A DNA stretch of 16,076 nucleotides from JADJWR01 sp964610575 (GTDB lineage: Bacteria > Pseudomonadota > Gammaproteobacteria > Burkholderiales > Burkholderiaceae_F). The notes under the pieces were generated by a model. The model was not told where the DNA came from. It searched no databases and worked only from the letters and a program-made list of their open reading frames with translations. Shown here in pieces: positions 10,084 to 16,076 of this stretch; within the stretch, counting starts at the first letter, position 1; every line of letters starts with the position of its first letter. The stretch is taken from assembly GCA_964610575.1 (NCBI GenBank), contig CAZSYX010000077.1:1-16076 (forward strand), in the 5' to 3' direction. The translations under genes and the position numbers were made by a program.

Positions 10084-10875
10084 ATGCCAGGGGACGACGC
10101 GAACGCCGCGGTGATCGAAGTCGACGGCATCGTCACACGCTTCGGCGCCAGCACGGTGCACGATGGCGTCTCGTTCTCCGTGGCGCGCGGCACGCTCGCC
10201 GCGCTGATCGGCGGCTCGGGCACCGGCAAGTCGGTGCTCCTGCGCGAGATCATCGGCCTGCACCGCCCGACCGAGGGCTCGGTGCGCGTGCTCGGCACTG
10301 ACATGTGGCGCTCGCCGGCGGAGCAGGTCGCCGCGGTGCGCCGACGCTTCGGCATGACCTTCCAGGACGGCGCGCTGTTCTCCTCGCTCAGCGTGGCGCA
10401 GAACGTCGCCGTGCCGCTGACCGAGCACACGCGGATCGAGCCGGAAGTCCGCGAGCACCTGGTGCGGCTGCGGCTCGCACAGGCCGGCCTGCCGGCAGAT
10501 GCCGGCGCCAGGATGCCGAGCGAGCTGTCAGGCGGGATGCGCAAGCGCGCCGCGCTGGCGCGCGCACTGGCGCTCGAACCGGAGATCCTGTTTCTCGACG
10601 AGCCGACCTCCGGTCTCGACCCGGCCACCGCGCGGGCGTTCGACGCGCTGGTGCGCTCGCTGGTCGACAACCTCGGCATCACCGTGTTCCTGGTGACGCA
10701 CGACCTCGACAGCCTGCTGACGGTGGTCGATCGGGTGATCGTGCTCGCCGGCGGCAAGGTGCTCGCCGATGGTCCGCCGCGCGAGATCGCCCGGCTCGAC
10801 GATGCCTGGATCCGCTCGTATTTCGCGATCCGTACAATGGTCGGCGGCTCACCCGGTCGAAGCGATGGAAGCTGA
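10084..10875 (+). CDS. mlaF: MlaF-like ABC transporter ATP-binding protein
   Basis: Cytoplasmic ATPase that powers the adjacent permease, 263 residues. Motifs in order are Walker A GGSGTGKS (43-50), Q-loop TFQDGALFSSLS, ABC signature LSGGMRKRAALARA, Walker B ILFLDEP followed by TSGLD, and the switch histidine in VTHD. FQDGALFSSLSV and SGGMRKR are typical of the MlaF branch. The start is 8 bases after the permease stop. Its last 11 bases overlap the start of the MCE gene. Confidence 0.93.
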   Translation: MPGDDANAAVIEVDGIVTRFGASTVHDGVSFSVARGTLAALIGGSGTGKSVLLREIIGLHRPTEGSVRVLGTDMWRSPAEQVAAVRRRFGMTFQDGALFSSLSVAQNVAVPLTEHTRIEPEVREHLVRLRLAQAGLPADAGARMPSELSGGMRKRAALARALALEPEILFLDEPTSGLDPATARAFDALVRSLVDNLGITVFLVTHDLDSLLTVVDRVIVLAGGKVLADGPPREIARLDDAWIRSYFAIRTMVGGSPGRSDGS

Positions 10876-11854
10876 AGCGAAGTACACCTACGTTGGCGCC
10901 GCGGTCCTGGCGCTGGTCGCCGCGCTGGTGGCCTCTGTGGTCTGGCTGAAGCGCACCGGTGCCGAGCGGGACTTCGCCCGCTACACGATCCTTTTCGAGC
11001 AGCAGGCGCTCGACGGCCTGGCGGTCGGTTCCGCCGTCAATATGCGCGGCATCAACGTCGGCCGCGTGCTCGACTACCAGCTCTCGACCGATCGCCTGAA
11101 CAGCGCGCGCGTCGAAGTCCGGCTCGACCGCCGCGCGCCGGTACGGGAGAACACGTCGGCCGTGATCACCCGCAACTTCGTCACCGGAATTGCTCAGATC
11201 AGGCTGGTGACGCCGGAGTCCGCCGGCCCGCCGCTCACCGAGGTCCGCGACAGCGAGCGCTTCCCGGTGATCACCGAGGGCAGGTCGGACGTGGCCGAAA
11301 TCACCGGCCGCGTCACCGAGCTCGGCGACATGGCCGGCGAGGTGATGGAGAAACTGAACCAGTTCCTCACCGCCGAGAACCGTGCCGCCACCGCCTCCAC
11401 CCTGTCCAACCTGCGCGACCTGACCACCGAGCTGCGGCGCCAGCTGGTCGGCATCGACAGCACGATCGCCGAAGTCGGCGGCGCGGCGCGGGAGTTCCGC
11501 CGTGCCGCCGCCCAGATGAGCACGACCTCCGAGCGCGTCGGTGAGCGGGCCGCCGTCACGCTCGACGACAGCCGCCTGCTGGTGGCCGACCTGCGCAGCG
11601 CCGCCACGGAAACTCAGCGGGCGATGGCGCAGGCCGCTGGCGCGATCACCGCACTGCAGGCGCAAGCCGAGCAGACCGCGCGCCGGATCGACGCCAGCGC
11701 GGAGAGTCTCGACGAGCAGCTGCTCGTCGCGGTCAGCGATCTGCGCATGAGCCTGGAGGCCATGCAGCGCTCGCTCGACCGGTTCAACGATCCACGTGCC
11801 GCCTTGCTCGGGCCGGAGCGGTCCAGGCTCGGGCCGGGAGAGAAGCTGCCATGA
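10865..11854 (+). CDS. mlaD: MCE-domain (MlaD-like) lipid transport protein with long helical tail
   Basis: Substrate-handling periplasmic component anchored in the inner membrane, 329 residues. One transmembrane segment at about 9-28 is followed by a single MCE domain (about 37-117), with GLAVGSAVNMRGINVGRV as the recognisable core. Residues about 143-310 are predicted helical from long Ala/Glu/Leu/Arg/Thr heptad-like stretches. E. coli MlaD lacks such a tail, whereas PqiB-type MCE proteins use helical tails to build a tube. The frame is open further upstream, but ATG 10865 gives the expected short cytoplasmic N-terminus. That start overlaps the ATPase gene by 11 bases. Its stop overlaps the next gene as ATGA. 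Confidence 0.9.
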   Translation: MEAEAKYTYVGAAVLALVAALVASVVWLKRTGAERDFARYTILFEQQALDGLAVGSAVNMRGINVGRVLDYQLSTDRLNSARVEVRLDRRAPVRENTSAVITRNFVTGIAQIRLVTPESAGPPLTEVRDSERFPVITEGRSDVAEITGRVTELGDMAGEVMEKLNQFLTAENRAATASTLSNLRDLTTELRRQLVGIDSTIAEVGGAAREFRRAAAQMSTTSERVGERAAVTLDDSRLLVADLRSAATETQRAMAQAAGAITALQAQAEQTARRIDASAESLDEQLLVAVSDLRMSLEAMQRSLDRFNDPRAALLGPERSRLGPGEKLP

Positions 11855-12480
11855 AGCGGCGCGCACTAGCCGTCATCGCGGCGTCGGCGCTGCTGACCGG
11901 CTGCATGTCGGTCAGCGTCGGCTCATCCGACGCGCCGGGACTGACCTATTTCGTGCTGGCCGATGCTCGCCCGGCAGCCGTCGCCGCGCCCTCGCCGGGC
12001 GCGACCGCGCGGCTGGCGATCCAGACCACCGGCTCCGAACCGCTGGCCGACTCGACGGCGATCGTCTTTTCGCGCCGGTCAGGCGAGCGCGCGCTGTATC
12101 AGTTAGCCTCCTGGACCGAGCGCCCGTCGCGCCGCCTGGCGCAGCTGGCGCAGCAGCGATTGGAGGCGCGCGGCAAGTTTGCCGCGGTCACCCAGCTCGG
12201 CCAGCCGATCGCCACCGACTGGCTGCTGACGCTGGCGATCGAGACGCTGGTGCACGACGTCAGCACCGAACCCGGTCGGGCGCAGCTCGTACTGCGCGCC
12301 GAACTGATCCGCCGAAGCGACCGCAGCCGCGTCGCGCAGCGCGTGTTCTCTGCGGCGCCGCCGGTGGCCGAGGCAGCGGCGGCGGCGGCGGTGACCGCCT
12401 TCGGCACGGCGACCGCCGACGTGCTCGACCAGCTGGCCGATTGGGTCGAGGCCACGGTGGCGGCGCACCCCGTGCGCTGA
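11851..12480 (+). CDS. PqiC-type ABC transport auxiliary lipoprotein
   Basis: Lipoprotein of 209 residues with a clear lipobox LLTGC, giving lipidated Cys18. After the cysteine comes GLTYFVL and the general layout of the ABC-type transport auxiliary family (PqiC-like): a beta-strand region with SEPLADST, then a helical region LAQLAQQRLEARGKF, and a C-terminal helix. In Pqi systems this protein sits at the outer membrane and meets the end of the MCE tube. Residue 19 is Met, not Asp, so there is no +2 aspartate retention signal and outer-membrane sorting is expected. The start overlaps the MCE stop by four bases. Confidence 0.85.
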   Translation: MKRRALAVIAASALLTGCMSVSVGSSDAPGLTYFVLADARPAAVAAPSPGATARLAIQTTGSEPLADSTAIVFSRRSGERALYQLASWTERPSRRLAQLAQQRLEARGKFAAVTQLGQPIATDWLLTLAIETLVHDVSTEPGRAQLVLRAELIRRSDRSRVAQRVFSAAPPVAEAAAAAAVTAFGTATADVLDQLADWVEATVAAHPVR

Positions 12481-12483
12481 GGT

Positions 12484-12870
12484 ATGCGCGATCCGGCATT
12501 TCCGTCGTCGGCGCGCAACGTCTTCGGCGCGCCGCTGGCCTGCTGCTGCACGTCGCCGCGCACCGGCTTCCACCGCGACGGCTACTGCCATACCGGGCCG
12601 CACGACGTCGGCTCGCACACGGTTTGTGCGGTGATGACGGCCGAGTTCCTCGACTTCTCGCGCCGCCGCGGCAACGACCTGTCGACGCCGCGGCCCGAGT
12701 TCGACTTTCCCGGCCTGGTGCCCGGCGACCGCTGGTGCCTGTGCGTGAGCCGGTGGAAGGAAGCGCTCGACGCCGGCGTGGCACCACCGGTGCTGCTGGC
12801 CGCCACGCACGAGAAGGCGCTCGAGGTGGTCACCTTCGAGCAACTGCAGGCGCACGCGCCGCGCGACTGA
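12484..12870 (+). CDS. DUF2237 family protein
   Basis: Conserved protein of unknown function, 128 residues. Family hallmarks are NVFGAPL, TGFHRDGYCHTGPHDVGSHT (27-46), VCAVMTAEFLDFSRRRGNDL, STPRPEFDFPGL and PGDRWCLCVSRWKEAL. It is rich in cysteine and histidine: Cys20-22, Cys35, Cys48, Cys85 and Cys87, with His30, 36, 40 and 45. This could suit metal binding or redox chemistry, but I know of no assigned function. No signal peptide is visible, so it should be cytoplasmic. The start is 3 bases after the lipoprotein stop, and the short GAGG immediately upstream overlaps that stop. The alcohol dehydrogenase follows after 8 bases. Confidence 0.88.
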   Translation: MRDPAFPSSARNVFGAPLACCCTSPRTGFHRDGYCHTGPHDVGSHTVCAVMTAEFLDFSRRRGNDLSTPRPEFDFPGLVPGDRWCLCVSRWKEALDAGVAPPVLLAATHEKALEVVTFEQLQAHAPRD

Positions 12871-12878
12871 CCCCGGGA

Positions 12879-13874
12879 ATGCGAACCACGCAGGCCATGG
12901 TGCTCGAGGCTCCCGGGCGGCCGCTGGTCGCGCGGCAGATCGTGCTGCGCGATCCGGCAGCGGGCGAGGTGCTGGTCGAGGTCGCCGCCTGCGGCGTGTG
13001 CCGCACCGACCTGCACGTGGCCGACGGCGAACTGACGAAACCCAAGCTGCCGCTGGTGCTCGGCCACGAGGTGGTCGGCCGCGTGCTCGCCGTCGGCGCC
13101 GGCGTCGAGCGCTTCCGCGAGGGCGACCGCATCGGCGTGCCGTGGCTGGGGGCCACTTGCGGATACTGCCCGCATTGCCTTGCCGCACGGGAGAACCTGT
13201 GCGACGCGCCGGAGTTCACCGGCTACACGCGCGACGGCGGCTACGCCGGTCTGATGCTGGCCGACGCGAACTACGTCTTCGCCTTGCCCGACGCGTACGA
13301 CGATGCGCACGCCGCGCCGCTGCTGTGCGCCGGGCTGATTGGACACCGCGCGCTGCGCTTCGCCGACGACGCACGCAGCCTCGGCATCTATGGATTCGGT
13401 GCGGCCGCGCACCTGATCGCGCAACTGGCGATCTGGCAGGGTCGGCGCGTGTTTGCCTTCACCCGGCCGGGCGATGTCGAAGGGCAGGCCTTCGCCCGCG
13501 CGCTCGGCTGCACCTGGGCCGGGGACTCGACGCGGGCCCCTCCCGAACTGCTCGACGCGGCGGTGCTGTTCGCGCCGGTCGGCAGCCTGGTCCCGGCCGC
13601 GCTGCGCGCTACCCGCAAGGCCGGCACCGTCGTCTGCGGCGGCATCCACATGAGCGATATCCCGGCCTTCCCCTATGAAATCCTGTGGGGCGAGCGGGTC
13701 GTGCGCTCGGTGGCCAACCTCACCCGCGCGGATGCCGAGGAGTTCCTCGCCCTCGCGCCGCAGGTGCCGATCCGCACGCACGTGCAGACCTGGCCGCTGA
13801 CGCAAGCCAACGAGGCGCTCGACGCCCTGCGCGCCGGCCGCGTGCAGGGCGCCGCGGTGCTGCTGTGTCCGTGA
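12879..13874 (+). CDS. Zinc-dependent alcohol dehydrogenase family protein
   Basis: Cytoplasmic medium-chain dehydrogenase, 331 residues, oxidising or reducing an unidentified alcohol/aldehyde pair. Catalytic zinc ligands are Cys41 (GVCRTDLH), His63-Glu64 (GHE) and probably Cys150. Four cysteines for structural zinc are Cys94, 97, 100 and 108. The nucleotide fold shows GIYGFGAAAH (169-178), with Ala in place of the third glycine of GxGxxG. The second strand ends FTR (194-196) without the acidic residue typical of NAD enzymes, which hints at NADP preference. The frame is open far upstream, but ATG 12879 gives the normal MRTTQAMVLEAPG start, 8 bases after the DUF2237 stop. Its stop overlaps the PIN gene start as GTGA. 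Confidence 0.92.
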   Translation: MRTTQAMVLEAPGRPLVARQIVLRDPAAGEVLVEVAACGVCRTDLHVADGELTKPKLPLVLGHEVVGRVLAVGAGVERFREGDRIGVPWLGATCGYCPHCLAARENLCDAPEFTGYTRDGGYAGLMLADANYVFALPDAYDDAHAAPLLCAGLIGHRALRFADDARSLGIYGFGAAAHLIAQLAIWQGRRVFAFTRPGDVEGQAFARALGCTWAGDSTRAPPELLDAAVLFAPVGSLVPAALRATRKAGTVVCGGIHMSDIPAFPYEILWGERVVRSVANLTRADAEEFLALAPQVPIRTHVQTWPLTQANEALDALRAGRVQGAAVLLCP

Positions 13875-14311
13875 GCGAGGCCTGCACACCAAGCCTGGTG
13901 CTCGACACCAACGTCCTGCTCGACTTGTGGCTGTTCGACGATCCCTCGGTGCGCACGCTGCGCGCCGCGATCGAGGCAGGACGCGTTCGGCCGCTGCGCA
14001 GCGCCGACTGCGACGCCGAGTTCCAGGAGGTGATCTGCCGAGAGCAGTTCGGTCTCGACGAGGCCGCGCGAGCGCGGACGTTGGCGCGGTGGATCGGCTG
14101 CAGCGAGGCCATCGCCGACGTTGCGCCGGCGCCGCTCACCTGCGCCGATCCCGATGACCAGAAGTTCCTCGACGCTGCCTTCAGCGCTGGCGCCGATCTG
14201 CTGCTGACCCATGACAGGGCCCTGCTGAAGCTGGCGCGCCGCGCCGAGGCGGCCGGCCTGCGCATCCGCAGCCCGACCGCGGCGATGACGTACGATCGCC
14301 TTCGAAGATGA
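13871..14311 (+). CDS. PIN-domain protein (putative ribonuclease, COG1569-like)
   Basis: Predicted PIN-fold metal-dependent nuclease, 146 residues from GTG 13871. The acidic active-site set is visible: Asp12 (VLDTNVLLDLW), Glu50 or Glu53, Asp96 and Asp101 (DPDDQKFLDAAF) and Asp115 (LLTHDRALL). The family is often annotated as toxin of a toxin-antitoxin pair, but I see no small antitoxin gene on either side. The neighbours are an alcohol dehydrogenase and an aminotransferase, so it may be a solitary domesticated PIN protein. The start is chosen for the GTGA overlap with the preceding stop; another GTG two codons earlier (13865) is possible. Confidence 0.8.
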   Translation: MSEACTPSLVLDTNVLLDLWLFDDPSVRTLRAAIEAGRVRPLRSADCDAEFQEVICREQFGLDEAARARTLARWIGCSEAIADVAPAPLTCADPDDQKFLDAAFSAGADLLLTHDRALLKLARRAEAAGLRIRSPTAAMTYDRLRR

Positions 14312-14367
14312 CATCTTCCGCGGATGGCCTGAATCGGGCCAGCAGCCAACAGCGAAACGCAAGAGCA

Positions 14368-15513
14368 ATGCAGATCGAAAGCAAGTTGCCCAACGTCGGC
14401 ACCACCGTGTTCACGGTGATGTCGTCGCTGGCGGTTAAGTACGGCGCGGTCAACCTCGGCCAGGGCTTCCCGGACTTCGACTGCGACCCGCAATTGCAGC
14501 GGCTCCTCGCCGAGGCGGTGGCTGCCGGCCACAACCAGTACGCGCCAATGGCCGGCGTCGCGGCGCTTCGCGAAGCAGTGGCTGCCAAGACGGCGCGCCT
14601 GTACGGTCGCAGTTACGACGCCGAACGCGAGGTCACCGTCACCGCAGGCGCCACGCAGGCGATCATGGCCGCGGTGCTGGCGGTCGTCCGCCCCGGCGAC
14701 GAAGTGGTCGTGCTCGAGCCCACCTACGACAGCTACGTGCCGTCGATCCTGCTCGCCGGCGGCACGCCGGTGTACGTGCCGCTCGACCACACGCGTGGCT
14801 ATGCGCCGGACTGGGAGCGCGTGCGCGCGGCGATCACGCCGCGCACGCGGCTGCTGATGCTCAACTTCCCGCACAACCCGAGCGGCTACTGCCTGTCTAT
14901 GGCCGATCTTCAGGCGCTCGAGGGCATCCTGCGCGACACCGGCGTGCTGGTGCTGTCCGACGAGGTGTACGAGCACATCGTCTTCGACGGCAAGCCGCAC
15001 CAGTCGCTGGCCCGCTCGGCGGAACTCGCCGAGCGCACGTTCGTCATCTCCAGCTTCGGCAAGACCTTCCATATCACCGGCTGGAAGGTCGCCACCTGCG
15101 GCGCGCCGGCGCCGCTGACCACCGAACTGCGCCGGGTGCACCAGTTCATGGTCTTCGCGGTGAACACCCCGGCACAGCACGCGCTGGCGCGTTTCCTCGA
15201 GGAGCCGTCGCGCTACGAGCGGCTTTCCGCCTTCTACGAGGCCAAGCGCGATCTGTTCGTCGCCGGGCTGAAGAAGACGCGGCTGCGTGCTCTTCCCTGC
15301 CCCGGCACCTATTTCGTCCTTACCGATTACAGCGCCGTGTCGGAAGAGCCGGAGGCGGAATTCGCCCAGCGCCTGGTGCGCGAGTTCGGCGTGGCAGCCA
15401 TACCGATTGCCGGCCTGTACGCGCAGCCGTTCGAGAATCGCATCGTCCGCTTCTGCTTTGCCAAGAAGGACGACACGCTGCGCGCCGCGCTCGAGCGGCT
15501 ATCGAGAGTCTGA
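14368..15513 (+). CDS. Methionine aminotransferase-like class I/II PLP aminotransferase
   Basis: Cytoplasmic PLP enzyme, 381 residues, closest in style to YbdL (methionine/aromatic 2-oxo-acid aminotransferase). QYAPMAGVAALREAV and TAGATQAI form the start of the PLP site. NFPHNPSG (166-173), SDEVYEHI with Asp198 and Tyr201, and SSFGKTFHITGWK with Lys232 as the Schiff-base lysine complete it. The C-terminal RFCFAK supplies a substrate-carboxylate arginine. I chose ATG 14368 because MQIESKLPNVGTTVFTVMS is the usual family start. An in-frame ATG at 14308 overlaps the PIN stop as ATGA and would add 20 residues, so the start is open. Methionine salvage is possible, as is the last step of aromatic amino acid synthesis given the DAHP synthase next door. 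Confidence 0.88.
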   Translation: MQIESKLPNVGTTVFTVMSSLAVKYGAVNLGQGFPDFDCDPQLQRLLAEAVAAGHNQYAPMAGVAALREAVAAKTARLYGRSYDAEREVTVTAGATQAIMAAVLAVVRPGDEVVVLEPTYDSYVPSILLAGGTPVYVPLDHTRGYAPDWERVRAAITPRTRLLMLNFPHNPSGYCLSMADLQALEGILRDTGVLVLSDEVYEHIVFDGKPHQSLARSAELAERTFVISSFGKTFHITGWKVATCGAPAPLTTELRRVHQFMVFAVNTPAQHALARFLEEPSRYERLSAFYEAKRDLFVAGLKKTRLRALPCPGTYFVLTDYSAVSEEPEAEFAQRLVREFGVAAIPIAGLYAQPFENRIVRFCFAKKDDTLRAALERLSRV

Positions 15514-15518
15514 AGACC

Positions 15519-16076
15519 ATGACTGCACACACCCAGGACACGCCCAGCGCCGCGCTGGAGAACGTCAACGTCGTCGGCCTCGACCCGATGCCGACACCGG
15601 CCCAGGTGCACGAGCGCGTGCCGATGACGTCGGCTGCAGCGGCGACTGTGGCCCGCAGCCGCGAAGCACTGCGCGCGATCCTCGAGCGGCGCGATCCTCG
15701 CCTGTTCGTCGTCGTCGGCCCCTGCTCGATCCACGACCCGCAATCCGCAGTCGACTACGCGCAGCGCCTGGCGCGCCTGGCGGCCGAGGTGTCGGAAACG
15801 ATGCTGCTCGTGATGCGCGTGTACTTCGAGAAGCCGCGCACCGCCGCCGGATGGAAGGGCTTCATCAACGACCCGCGGATCGACGACTCGTTCCACATCG
15901 AGGACGGCATCATCGCGGCGCGCCGCCTGCTGGTCGACATCGCCGAGCTCGGCCTGCCCGCCGGATCGGAGGCACTCGATCCGCTGTCGCCGCAGTACCT
16001 CGCCGATCTCATCAGTTGGTACGCCATCGGCGCCCGCACGACCGAGTCGCAGACGCACCGCGAGATGGCGAGCGGC
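15519..16076 (+). CDS. aroG: Class I DAHP synthase (AroG/AroF/AroH family; partial, 3' end outside window)
   Basis: First enzyme of the shikimate pathway, joining phosphoenolpyruvate and erythrose 4-phosphate to DAHP. The first 186 residues are present with no stop before the right edge. Motifs are FVVVGPCSIHDP, LLVMRVYFEKPRTAAGWKG (with the PEP-binding KPRT), GFINDP, GSEALDP and GARTTESQTHREMASG. These mark the AroF/G/H (type I alpha) group. Which aromatic amino acid inhibits it cannot be judged, so the symbol is by family only. The ATG is 5 bases after the aminotransferase stop, with GAAG nearby as ribosome binding site. Confidence 0.93.
   Translation, partial: MTAHTQDTPSAALENVNVVGLDPMPTPAQVHERVPMTSAAAATVARSREALRAILERRDPRLFVVVGPCSIHDPQSAVDYAQRLARLAAEVSETMLLVMRVYFEKPRTAAGWKGFINDPRIDDSFHIEDGIIAARRLLVDIAELGLPAGSEALDPLSPQYLADLISWYAIGARTTESQTHREMASG

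Noticed and set aside
11796..12878. Upstream in-frame extension of the alcohol dehydrogenase (361 extra codons)
   Set aside because: This part overlaps the PqiC-type lipoprotein and DUF2237 genes in another frame and shows no domain; the dehydrogenase begins normally at 12879.

Overview
The window reads as a piece of high-GC proteobacterial chromosome, most likely a betaproteobacterium (Rhodocyclales or Burkholderiales; the order is my inference from protein style and from the arrangement sdhCDA / GntR regulator / mdh / prpD / acnA). It looks like core-genome DNA. I see no insertion sequence, prophage, CRISPR array, tRNA or rRNA, and the base composition looks uniform throughout.

Region 1 (1-2462, minus strand) holds the start of the succinate dehydrogenase operon, sdhC-sdhD-sdhA, tightly packed, with sdhA running off the left edge. 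Upstream of it is a GntR/HutC-type regulator with a UTRA ligand domain. Region 2 (2463-2687) is a divergent control region. It contains a near-perfect palindrome, GTCTTATACAAGAC, overlapped or abutted by TATA-like -10 elements on both strands, and is a good candidate operator for the regulator. Region 3 (2688-8632, plus strand) holds malate dehydrogenase, a small secreted MliC-type lysozyme-inhibitor-like protein, a PrpD-family dehydratase and a long AcnA-type aconitase. A strong GC hairpin at 8662-8683 closes it. Regions 1-3 together carry three TCA-cycle functions around one candidate switch.

Region 4 (8709-12480, plus strand) is a Mla/Pqi-like envelope lipid transport operon: an unrecognised 81-residue single-pass membrane protein, a STAS-MlaE fusion permease, an MlaF ATPase, an MCE protein with a long helical tail, and a PqiC-type lipoprotein. 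Starts and stops overlap or nearly touch. Region 5 (12484-16076) continues in the same direction with a DUF2237 protein, a zinc alcohol dehydrogenase, a solitary PIN-domain protein, a methionine-aminotransferase-like PLP enzyme and the 5' part of a class I DAHP synthase. Junctions here are also within a few bases, or overlapping, so 8709 to beyond the right edge could be one long transcription unit.

Most of the window is ordinary housekeeping content. The least explained parts are the 81-residue membrane protein that starts the lipid-transport operon, the cysteine-rich DUF2237 protein coupled to an alcohol dehydrogenase and PIN protein, the lysozyme-inhibitor-like protein inside a TCA cluster, and the operator between gntR and mdh.
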